Shown here: positions 1 to 5,786 of the stretch, in pieces | How positions within the stretch are numbered: position 1 is the stretch's first letter | Layout of the letters: each line of letters opens with the position of its first letter | DNA from: Candidatus Cloacimonas sp. 4484_140 | GTDB lineage: Bacteria > Cloacimonadota > Cloacimonadia > JGIOTU-2 | NCBI GenBank assembly: GCA_002049945.1 | Contig: MVCT01000087.1 | Location: forward strand, 1 to 5,786 | Length of the DNA: 5,786 bases | Direction: 5' to 3' | Position numbers and translations under genes: made by a program | Notes under the pieces: model-generated | Databases searched by the model: none | What the model saw: the letters and a program-made list of their open reading frames with translations, nothing else | Told to the model about the DNA's origin: nothing

Positions 1-1875
1 TGCTTGATCCAGAACTTTCTTGCTGCTGAAGGAAATCTTCGTTGAGCCGGCAAAGGGATTGGGAAAATTGTTCAACTTAATAGTATTTACAACAGGCTCA
101 TCATCCACGCTTACAAGATTAAAATCCACCTGAATGACACATTCCGTAATTTGACCACCGGTATTGGCACCATACCCCTGAACTGTAGAACCAAATGAGT
201 TATCATCAAGATAGAAAAGTGTAACTTCTCCCCAATTATCACCAATATCTTTTATATGATGAGAAACATAGGGATACACTGTTATCTGATCTGAGAAGTC
301 AAATTTGGGATTGTAAATATCTGTAAGTTCGATAGGTTCTGACCAAATTATACCATTATCTATAGAAGCAGAAAGATAAAGAATCGGATGTTCGGCATAT
401 GCCTGGTACGCAGGATCACCATCTTCCGCAAGCTGGACATAGGTTCCATCTGCCCAGAGCTGAAGCATCCAATTATTATCAATATTTATTGCCTGCCTTT
501 GAGCATTCTCGTGGAAGATATTTGCATCCCCAGGATATTTACTGAAACCTACCGAATAGACATACAAAGTATCATCCCCTTCGATGCCCCAGGGCACATC
601 ATAGCCCGAACCACCTGTATCCATCCATGGAAATTCCGGCACATTTCTATATTGGAAATCAATGCCATCCCATACAAGTTCCGCTTGAGGAAGGAAATGA
701 TTGAAATAATAGCTCGAGCCATCTTCAGTGAAGCCATAGGACTGCATATAGGGCCAATGGAGATTCCCATCACCATCAAAGGTCGCTGTGCTATGGTAAG
801 CAATTGCATCAACTTCCAGCTCTGGAAGCACTGCACCTGAAGTATTGGGAAATTGTGGTAGATTAGCCACTGTGTAGAAATAATCGGTAGGACCATCTGA
901 GTGCAGGTTTGCATAATCCCAGGTCTCTCCATAATCAAAGGACTCCCACATGAATGCTCCTTCTTCTACAGGCATATCTCCAAGATCTCCCTCCAGCCAT
1001 GCTGCATAACCAATGAATGCCACATGCCCTGGCAAATTAGGATCAACAGCAAAGGATTGGAAGGGACGGCAGGATTTTTCACGCCAGTCTGTGAAAACAG
1101 TAACTTCTTCCCAATTCGCAGTATTCATGATCGTAGAAAAGTTAACCCATTCGGAATTCTCAATATCTGCATAGAGAATACGCACATCTTCACAGGGATA
1201 TCCAGCAGAATTCTCAGCTGCATTATTGGAAATCTGATACACTCTCTTGTAATTAGCACCATCAGGGGAAGATCCTAAGTAGAGATAGGGCCAGCAATAT
1301 TGATTGGGCGGAGTGTTGTAGAATATGATCGGTGTAGCCCAGAAACCAGGAATGGAAAGCAGGTGATAATCATCATATGTGAATGGAAGTTTGGGGTCTG
1401 TACCGAAATCCTCGTGCCAGATAGTGAAGCAGTTTCCAGACGCAGGATGAACAACAACACTTCCATAACCCTGCCAGTAATCATAGGTTGAGATCGTTCC
1501 CCAAGCATCCAAAGAACCCGAATCATTGTAATAAGCATAGTACTGCCGTCTATTTGCTGTGGTAGATGCCCTTCCAAAGAAGCCGAGATATGTTCCTGAA
1601 CCGTATTCTGTTTGATGAACAATAGGATAACTAGTATAACTTCCCGGCATATAATCATAATAAGATGTCATTATAGCGTTTGGATCAACAACGAAATCAT
1701 AATCCGGAACAGGCCAGTTATACCTGTGCGCCCCTTTGTACGTCTTCATCGCGGATATGTCATAATTTTGTACCGGCTGCGGTTGATTTGTACCGGGTTG
1801 CATAATATCGGCTGCATTAAGAAATACTACCAATAGCAGCAGTATTCCAATCAAAGAAATGGTAATTTTTTGCAT
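1..1875 (-). CDS. Secreted Asp-box protein with C-terminal FlgD-like/type IX sorting domain (3' end cut by window)
   Basis: I translated this frame from the ATG at 1875 to base 1: 625 codons with no stop, so the C-terminus lies outside the window. Residues 1-22 form a signal peptide (MQKI, then a Leu/Ile/Val core, ending LNAA before Asp23). The rest is rich in Tyr, Trp, Asp and Gly, as in secreted beta-proteins. Two good Asp boxes (SxDxGxxW) lie at residues 312-319 (SFDYGETW) and 504-511 (SIDNGIIW). Degenerate copies sit near 116-125 and 203-209, suggesting a beta-propeller like those of sialidase/BNR proteins. Residues 600-616 carry KLNNFPNPF and then a TKISF strand, the start of the roughly 80-residue C-terminal domain that FCB bacteria use for type IX secretion or anchoring; about 60 residues should be missing. 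It is the last visible gene of the minus-strand cluster, 20 nt after the cysteine-rich gene. I see no catalytic motif, so Asp boxes do not make it a sialidase. Substrate unknown. Confidence 0.85.
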   Translation of the reverse strand, partial: MQKITISLIGILLLLVVFLNAADIMQPGTNQPQPVQNYDISAMKTYKGAHRYNWPVPDYDFVVDPNAIMTSYYDYMPGSYTSYPIVHQTEYGSGTYLGFFGRASTTANRRQYYAYYNDSGSLDAWGTISTYDYWQGYGSVVVHPASGNCFTIWHEDFGTDPKLPFTYDDYHLLSIPGFWATPIIFYNTPPNQYCWPYLYLGSSPDGANYKRVYQISNNAAENSAGYPCEDVRILYADIENSEWVNFSTIMNTANWEEVTVFTDWREKSCRPFQSFAVDPNLPGHVAFIGYAAWLEGDLGDMPVEEGAFMWESFDYGETWDYANLHSDGPTDYFYTVANLPQFPNTSGAVLPELEVDAIAYHSTATFDGDGNLHWPYMQSYGFTEDGSSYYFNHFLPQAELVWDGIDFQYRNVPEFPWMDTGGSGYDVPWGIEGDDTLYVYSVGFSKYPGDANIFHENAQRQAINIDNNWMLQLWADGTYVQLAEDGDPAYQAYAEHPILYLSASIDNGIIWSEPIELTDIYNPKFDFSDQITVYPYVSHHIKDIGDNWGEVTLFYLDDNSFGSTVQGYGANTGGQITECVIQVDFNLVSVDDEPVVNTIKLNNFPNPFAGSTKISFSSKKVLDQA

Positions 1876-1881
1876 GAGATG

Positions 1882-1888
1882 CCTCCTT
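1882..1888 (-). promoter_or_regulatory. Strong Shine-Dalgarno of the Asp-box protein gene
   Basis: On the minus strand the sequence reads AAGGAGG, followed by a 6-nt spacer and the ATG at 1875. This near-perfect anti-16S match fixes the start codon. It lies in the 20-nt gap after the tandem stop codons (TAA TGA) of the upstream small gene and is preceded by a run of seven A. It suggests a high initiation rate for the secreted protein, independent of its upstream neighbour. Confidence 0.85.
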
Positions 1889-1895
1889 TTTTTCA

Positions 1896-2087
1896 TTACC
1901 GTGTGTTTACTTGAATAAAATATTCAATACTTCGATCATAGGTCTTTTCCTGAGCTTCAGTAAAATAACAGGCAGGGAGCTCTCCCCTTTTTCTGTGATA
2001 TGCTATGCACTCACAGCACATGCCTTTTTTGTCACATGGATAGGTGCAATTGCACATGTTCATATTTTGACTTTTCTTACATTCCAT
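1896..2087 (-). CDS. Small cysteine-rich protein, DUF6485-like
   Basis: This 63-residue protein has eight cysteines (3, 12, 14, 18, 24, 25, 27, 40) plus His31. Its core pattern is CNCTYPC, then GMCCECIAYHR, GELPAC and KTYDRSIE. From memory this matches the uncharacterised DUF6485 family of small cysteine-rich bacterial proteins, and the length is close to full for that family. There is no signal peptide or membrane segment, so it is probably cytoplasmic. The cysteine spacing suggests zinc or an iron-sulfur cluster, but that is inference and no function is established. The ATG at 2087 is supported by GGAG five nt upstream (minus strand of 2093-2096). The gene starts 11 nt after the porin-like gene and ends in tandem stops TAA TGA 20 nt before the Asp-box gene, so it is very likely cotranscribed with both. 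The opposite strand also has an open frame of similar length; the cysteine pattern decides for the minus strand. Confidence 0.85.
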   Translation of the reverse strand: MECKKSQNMNMCNCTYPCDKKGMCCECIAYHRKRGELPACYFTEAQEKTYDRSIEYFIQVNTR

Positions 2088-2098
2088 AGACGCTCCAT

Positions 2099-3895
2099 TT
2101 AATTAATAAAATTCCATTGCACGCCAAAAGCGACGCCAAATGGATTCACTTCATTTAGCTTGTACATGAAATAATTTGAGTCAAGAATATCGAATATGTT
2201 TGTTAATTTAAGATAGATCAAAAAGCGCTTGATGCTCACACCGGCTTCTGCAGAAACAAAAAGCTGATGAGCAACCTTATCCTTTCTTATATTGAAAAAA
2301 TTCTCAAGATAGGATGCTTCAGCATTAAGGAATATAAAATTCATATGAGGTAGATGCTTTCTGTTTTCCAATCGGAATTTTGCTTTGTAGGATGGATAAT
2401 TTACAAAATCATCCGGGCAATGTGTATAGGTGGCTACTATGCGATAGGTGTTATCTACTCCTAAAATTGATGAATGTAATTCAGCATCAATATCTGCCCC
2501 GAACAGCTTGTAATCATCGAGTTGCTCATAGCAAGTTGAATCTTCGCCGGGTAGCCAAACCCACTGACCATCCCTTCGGATTTCATCATAAAAAGTACTC
2601 AGTGAAATTTGGGTATTATTATTTGAGTAAAAAATTTCTGCACTACTGAAAATTACCTTTGTCTTGTTATCGAGAGCATAAATTCCATCGTAGTAAAAAT
2701 TCTTCTCTTTTCTTCGCGCTCCTACAGACAACTCAGAATTTATAGATTCGGTGAGTGGAATTTCAAAAACAAGCTCCGGCATAATGAAGATCGTATCCGG
2801 TTTTTCTGAAAAGATCACATCATTGATAATTTTCATCGAATAGAAATCCGCAAAAATACCGGGAGAATTAATAGAAACACGAATGAGATAATCGTGCAGA
2901 TACCCCTTCCAGTAAAAGTGATCAATATCCTGAAGATCAGCACGGAGTAAAATGTTTGTGGCATATTCCTCGAGAGGAAGATCGAAACCAAGATTGAACT
3001 GGTGGCGGACAATTGTGTTCCTTGCCTTATGAGTGGTTTTATCATAAATGCGCTCTTCGCCGAATTGGTTCAGATAAGAGAAATGTATGACATTATCAAA
3101 GAAAAATGCATCAAAAAGATTTAGTATTGTTTCATTTTTCTGAAGATACTGCTCATCAGCAGAAATTCCATAGTTTGGATTGAACACATTATAGGTTTCT
3201 TTTGCGGAAAAAAGTTTTATAAAATTATAGTTAAATCGATGCGAAGTAAACGAGCTGGTCAGCAACTTTTTCTGTAACTGGAACACAAAATTATCAAAGT
3301 AACATTTGTGCCACCATGGACTTGTGTGCTCTCCGCTATGAGCGTAGAGTTGAAAGTCAATAAAGTTCAGAAACTCGTTCTTCAAAAAACCAATGCTCTT
3401 ACTCTCATTATTGAAATCCCCATTTGAATACTGCACATCGGTAAGAAGCGCCCTGAAGGCATTCTGCAAGGGCGTAAAATTATAAGTGCCATCCTGGCTG
3501 TTCATTACATAATAATTCATCAATGGATAAAACAGATCCTTGGGCTGCATGTAATTATCAAATCTGGAGCCAAATATTCCTATCGAACCCTTGTGAGCAG
3601 GCACGATATAGTGTGAATTTCCAAAAGTATAATACTCATCAGTTCCAAAGGATTTTGCATCATAAGAAAAAAAAGTGTCCTGCAGAGAGACAATGTATTC
3701 TTCCAGATCTTCAATGGGCATGACCACAATGTGTGTATCTTCCACCGCCTCTGTAAGCTCTGTTCTGAGTGAATCTACAAGAAGTGAGTCAGGTTGATAG
3801 ATTTGTTTTACTTCTAAAGAATCGACTTGCTGAGCGTTAAGCGTACTTGCACAGAAAAGTAATAATAAAATTAAAAAATATTTTCTCATAGCCAT
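2099..3895 (-). CDS. Outer-membrane beta-barrel protein, putative porin-like
   Basis: The product is 598 residues with a clear signal peptide (MAMRKYF, a run of Leu/Ile, cleavage likely after LNA at residue 21, before QQ). The cysteine at 15 is preceded by Phe-14, so it is not a lipobox. Residues 22-70 are acidic and probably not part of a barrel. From about residue 140 onward there are many alternating aromatic/polar strands separated by Asn/Asp-rich turns. The end resembles the last strands of outer-membrane barrels: KLTNIFD at 563-569, then a final strand at 586-598 (FGVAFGVQWNFIN) with aromatics near the terminus. Length, N-terminus and ending resemble the Bacteroidota putative porin family, but no TonB box or plug domain is evident. 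The role would be solute passage through the outer membrane; the substrate is unknown. The start overlaps the upstream SDR gene by 10 nt. The ATG at 3889, in an ATGA overlap with the SDR stop, is an alternative start that would remove two residues. Confidence 0.75.
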   Translation of the reverse strand: MAMRKYFLILLLLFCASTLNAQQVDSLEVKQIYQPDSLLVDSLRTELTEAVEDTHIVVMPIEDLEEYIVSLQDTFFSYDAKSFGTDEYYTFGNSHYIVPAHKGSIGIFGSRFDNYMQPKDLFYPLMNYYVMNSQDGTYNFTPLQNAFRALLTDVQYSNGDFNNESKSIGFLKNEFLNFIDFQLYAHSGEHTSPWWHKCYFDNFVFQLQKKLLTSSFTSHRFNYNFIKLFSAKETYNVFNPNYGISADEQYLQKNETILNLFDAFFFDNVIHFSYLNQFGEERIYDKTTHKARNTIVRHQFNLGFDLPLEEYATNILLRADLQDIDHFYWKGYLHDYLIRVSINSPGIFADFYSMKIINDVIFSEKPDTIFIMPELVFEIPLTESINSELSVGARRKEKNFYYDGIYALDNKTKVIFSSAEIFYSNNNTQISLSTFYDEIRRDGQWVWLPGEDSTCYEQLDDYKLFGADIDAELHSSILGVDNTYRIVATYTHCPDDFVNYPSYKAKFRLENRKHLPHMNFIFLNAEASYLENFFNIRKDKVAHQLFVSAEAGVSIKRFLIYLKLTNIFDILDSNYFMYKLNEVNPFGVAFGVQWNFIN

Positions 3896-4899
3896 TGATG
3901 TTCCTTATACCATTGATAGGTTTTGTTCACTCCCTCTTGTAAAGAATAATGAGGTTTGTAATTGAGTATATTTTGTGCCTTTTCAATACTGCACAACCAG
4001 TAGCACTGCTGCATCTCTTTGACCTTCTGCAAATTTATTGTTGCCTGTTTCTTTGTAAAATACTTCATGCACTCGTTAAACGCAGCAAGAATATAGCTCA
4101 AAAATATGGGGATATGCAGTTTGATCGCCTTTTTGTTCATTGCTTTTTTGACCGCATCGATAAAATCCTCGAGCAAATATACATTCCCGTCGCCTGTAAA
4201 AAATATTTCATTATTTGCGCGCTCATTATCAGCAGTTAGTATGATCATCTGCACAAGATCTTCCACATACACAAGACTGAGATATTTTTTCTTGAATCCT
4301 GCTAAAGGCGCCAGGTGTTTCTCCACCAGCTTAAAATACTGCAAAAAGTCTTTATCATAAGGTCCGTACACGCTGGGGGGACGAATAATGACCCACGGAA
4401 CCGGGCACTCTTCACGAACCACTCTTTCGGCTTCGAGTTTACTCTTTCCGTAGTAGGATAACGGATTACAGGTGCAGGTTTCCGTTTTAGGGGAAAGCCC
4501 GTCAGCAGGTCCGGCAGCAGCTTGAGTGCTAAGAAAAACGAATTTTTCAATATTATTGCCCTTTATCGCTTCAAGCAAATTTCTGGTTACTTCCACATTT
4601 GCATCAAAGTAGCGTTTTTCATTTATCTCCCGAACTTTTGCCGCAATATGAAAAACTATATCCTGCTCCTTACATGCTTCCTGCAGTGAAGGTATTGACC
4701 GATAATCTGCATACTTGAAGGATACCGGCAGGTTTTCCAGGGAGCTAAGGTTGGAGACGCTTCTCACCATACAGGTAACATCATAACCCTTTTTCAGCAA
4801 AGCCCGTACAAGGTTGCTTCCTACAAATCCGTTAGCTCCGGTTACCAATGCTTTCTTTTTCATTAGCATAGAAAGATAATTTTGCAAAATTTTTGTCAA
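3886..4899 (-). CDS. NAD(P)-dependent epimerase/dehydratase, extended SDR family
   Basis: The 337-residue product is an extended short-chain dehydrogenase/reductase. Visible motifs are the Rossmann nucleotide-binding TGANGFVG at 20-27, HIAAK at 84-88, the FLST strand with the likely catalytic Ser124/Thr125, the YGKSK catalytic motif (Tyr150, Lys154), the substrate-region RPPSVYGP at 173-180, and YVEDLV at 211-216. These are all the key residues expected, so it should be an active oxidoreductase, epimerase or dehydratase acting in the cytoplasm. Relatives act on nucleotide sugars, flavonols or sterols; the substrate cannot be read from the sequence, and a GalE-type or rhamnose-pathway role is only possible. 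The start chosen is TTG at 4899, because AAGGAG sits 6 nt upstream. The ATGs at 4869 and 4863 (MKKKALVTG, the conventional fold start) have no Shine-Dalgarno. It is the first gene of the minus-strand cluster and its stop overlaps the porin-like start. Confidence 0.92.
   Translation of the reverse strand: MTKILQNYLSMLMKKKALVTGANGFVGSNLVRALLKKGYDVTCMVRSVSNLSSLENLPVSFKYADYRSIPSLQEACKEQDIVFHIAAKVREINEKRYFDANVEVTRNLLEAIKGNNIEKFVFLSTQAAAGPADGLSPKTETCTCNPLSYYGKSKLEAERVVREECPVPWVIIRPPSVYGPYDKDFLQYFKLVEKHLAPLAGFKKKYLSLVYVEDLVQMIILTADNERANNEIFFTGDGNVYLLEDFIDAVKKAMNKKAIKLHIPIFLSYILAAFNECMKYFTKKQATINLQKVKEMQQCYWLCSIEKAQNILNYKPHYSLQEGVNKTYQWYKEHQWL
3901..3906 (-). promoter_or_regulatory. Shine-Dalgarno of the porin-like gene, inside the SDR gene
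   Basis: The minus strand reads AAGGAA, 5 nt before the ATG at 3895 and 11 nt before the ATG at 3889. The spacing favours 3895 as the start. The site lies inside the last codons of the SDR gene, so ribosomes finishing the SDR could re-initiate here (translational coupling). Confidence 0.6.
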
Positions 4900-4905
4900 C
4901 TGAAA

Positions 4906-4911
4906 CTCCTT
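4906..4911 (-). promoter_or_regulatory. Shine-Dalgarno supporting a TTG start for the SDR gene
   Basis: The minus strand reads AAGGAG, then 6 nt, then TTG at 4899. No comparable site precedes the in-frame ATGs at 4869 and 4863, so this site decides the start. Confidence 0.7.
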
Positions 4912-4991
4912 GAAAGTTTATTCAAAAAAATTTGACAATAAATTGCCAATGCAAAATTTGCTCATAACTTATTAAAAGAAAATTTGTTATC

Positions 4992-4995
4992 GGAG
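4992..4995 (+). promoter_or_regulatory. Shine-Dalgarno of the carboxypeptidase gene
   Basis: GGAG lies 8 nt before the ATG at 5004. It supports this start, which also begins a good signal peptide. Confidence 0.65.
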
Positions 4996-5003
4996 ATATA
5001 GAT

Positions 5004-5786
5004 ATGAAAAAAACAATTTTTACACTCTTAGTTTTTGTGCTCCTCGTTTCAGTGCCACTTCTCGCAGAAAAGGTCATTATCCGCATTGATAATCCAAGTA
5101 GGGCAACAGCCGCATACTTCATGGAGAATAATTATGATATTGCTTCATATTATCCTGATAAGTATATTGATATTTTCATTCACGAGGAAAAACTGACGGA
5201 AATCTATCAGCTTGGTTACGACTTTACTATTGTGGATTCAGAATCCAAAATGAAAGAAAATCTCGTCACCCGTGCAAAAGATATCTATGGCTACCGCTCC
5301 TATGATGACATGAAAACTGAACTCCTACAGCTTGCATTCAATCATTCCGACATTATTAATGTTACTACTATTGGTGAGTCCCGCGGCAAAGAATATGCGG
5401 CAGCGGGAAATTCAAACTATAATGACTATCAGCACGATATATGGTGCGTGAAATTGTCTGATAATGTCATCTCCAATGAGGACGAGCCGAACATCATCTT
5501 TGACGGCGAACATCATGCCCGTGAGCCGATAAGCATGGAAATGACAATGCTTATCCTGAACTACCTTGTTGATAATTATGGTATTGATCCTGACGTAACA
5601 TACTGGATTGACAACGCTCAGATATGGTTCGTTCCGCTTGTTAATCCGGATGGACACAAAATAGTCATCGACCAAACAGATATGTCATGGCGAAAAAATA
5701 TTCGTGATAATGACGAAAACGGGCAGATCACATGGGGTGGATATTACTATCCTGATGGAGTTGATCCAAACAGAAATTACGGTCCT
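5004..5786 (+). CDS. Secreted M14 family zinc carboxypeptidase (3' end cut by window)
   Basis: The frame from ATG 5004 is open for 261 codons to the window edge. Residues 1-21 are a signal peptide (MKKTIF, hydrophobic core, PLLA before Glu22). Residues 22-90 look like a small propeptide-like domain. The peptidase domain starts near 94 (YGYRSYDDM). Zinc ligands are in GEHHAREP: His171 and Glu174, matching His69/Glu72 of carboxypeptidase A, with Arg173 at the Arg71 position. Then come NPDG at 214-217, WRKN at 229-232, and DPNRNYG at 254-260, where Asn256/Arg257 match the carboxylate-binding Asn144/Arg145. The third zinc ligand and the catalytic Glu (His196 and Glu270 in carboxypeptidase A) must lie past the edge. 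Compared with carboxypeptidase A/T there are insertions near 131-145 and 233-252. It should remove C-terminal residues from peptides in the periplasm or medium. It is divergent from the SDR cluster, so not in its operon. A C-terminal sorting domain may follow. Confidence 0.93.
   Translation, partial: MKKTIFTLLVFVLLVSVPLLAEKVIIRIDNPSRATAAYFMENNYDIASYYPDKYIDIFIHEEKLTEIYQLGYDFTIVDSESKMKENLVTRAKDIYGYRSYDDMKTELLQLAFNHSDIINVTTIGESRGKEYAAAGNSNYNDYQHDIWCVKLSDNVISNEDEPNIIFDGEHHAREPISMEMTMLILNYLVDNYGIDPDVTYWIDNAQIWFVPLVNPDGHKIVIDQTDMSWRKNIRDNDENGQITWGGYYYPDGVDPNRNYGP

Larger units (their letters stand above)
1..4899 (-). other. Probable four-gene operon
   Basis: Four genes run in the same direction with junctions of -10, +11 and +20 nt: SDR, porin-like barrel, cysteine-rich protein, Asp-box secreted protein. 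No terminator-like hairpin and no room for a promoter exists between them, so a single transcript starting upstream of 4911 is the simplest reading. Each gene keeps its own ribosome binding site. The 3' end of the unit is outside the window. Confidence 0.65.
4900..5003. promoter_or_regulatory. Divergent intergenic region between SDR cluster and carboxypeptidase gene
   Basis: This 104-nt, strongly AT-rich gap must carry the start signals for the plus-strand carboxypeptidase and probably for the minus-strand cluster. On the plus strand there is TTGACA at 4932-4937 and TTGCCA at 4943-4948, but neither has a convincing TATAAT-like partner at 16-18 nt. On the minus strand TTGGCA (4949-4944) is likewise unpaired. 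The near-perfect palindrome GCAAAATTTGC (arms of five around one base) lies at 4951-4961. The promoter assignment is therefore tentative, and this phylum may not use the textbook sigma-70 consensus. Confidence 0.4.

Noticed and set aside
388..840. 150-codon open frame on the plus strand
   Set aside because: It lies fully inside the uninterrupted minus-strand secreted-protein gene, whose signal peptide, Asp boxes and sorting motif are convincing. The antisense translation has no recognisable domain.
549..938. 129-codon minus-strand frame, with further shadow frames at 901-1278 (+) and 1275-1658 (-)
   Set aside because: They are out of frame with the real gene across the same bases, have Met/Ile/His-rich composition typical of shadow translation, and have no supporting ribosome binding site or motif.
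1876..1895. Possible terminator in the gap before the Asp-box gene (A/T run)
   Set aside because: There is a run of seven A on the coding strand but no hairpin, and the gap is filled by the stop codons and the Shine-Dalgarno.
1911..2102. 63-codon plus-strand frame with a hydrophobic stretch, antisense to the cysteine-rich gene
   Set aside because: The minus-strand frame has the conserved-looking cysteine pattern, a Shine-Dalgarno and operon spacing. The hydrophobic look is the complement of Lys/Glu/Cys codons.
3850..3854. Lipoprotein signal at Cys15 of the porin-like protein
   Set aside because: The residue before the cysteine is Phe, which does not fit a lipobox. A standard cleavage site after LNA is better.
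4932..4960. Classical sigma-70 promoter from TTGACA, or a Bacteroidota-type TTTG / TAnnTTTG promoter
   Set aside because: No good -10 hexamer lies 16-18 nt from TTGACA. The Bacteroidota-like match reads AAAATTTG instead of TAnnTTTG. Too weak to call as a precise promoter.
4922..5122. 66-codon minus-strand frame across the divergent gap
   Set aside because: It is antisense to the signal peptide and N-terminus of the carboxypeptidase, and its translation shows no family.

Overview
The window looks like a piece of chromosome from an AT-rich Gram-negative bacterium of the FCB supergroup. Candidatus Cloacimonadota is the best guess. The evidence is an NNFPNPF element, typical of FCB C-terminal secretion/sorting domains, in the first gene; a Bacteroidota-style putative porin; a cysteine-rich DUF6485-type protein; and a secreted M14 carboxypeptidase whose insertions I recall from FCB homologues. 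The taxonomic call is an inference from protein style, not from a marker gene.

Layout: bases 1-4899 are almost fully coding on the minus strand. They hold four co-directional genes, in transcription order: an extended SDR / NAD-dependent epimerase-dehydratase (4899-3886), an outer-membrane beta-barrel resembling the putative porin family (3895-2099), a 63-residue cysteine-rich protein (2087-1896), and a large secreted protein with Asp-box repeats and a C-terminal sorting domain (1875 to beyond base 1, so its C-terminus is cut by the window edge). The junctions are a 10-nt overlap, an 11-nt gap and a 20-nt gap, each start has a Shine-Dalgarno sequence, and the four probably form one operon. 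After a 104-nt AT-rich divergent intergenic region, a secreted zinc carboxypeptidase starts at 5004 on the plus strand and runs off the right edge.

Functional picture (inference): three of the five proteins carry signal peptides and are destined for the outer membrane, cell surface or medium. The SDR and the cysteine-rich protein have no signal peptide and should be cytoplasmic. The carboxypeptidase would trim peptides outside the cytoplasm, which fits a peptide-fermenting lifestyle. Nothing visible links the five genes into one known pathway. I see no tRNA, rRNA, CRISPR array, insertion sequence, phage gene or convincing terminator, and no stretch over 300 bases lacks a gene. I did not find a clearly new biological system; the most unusual feature is the cysteine-rich gene placed between two envelope-protein genes.
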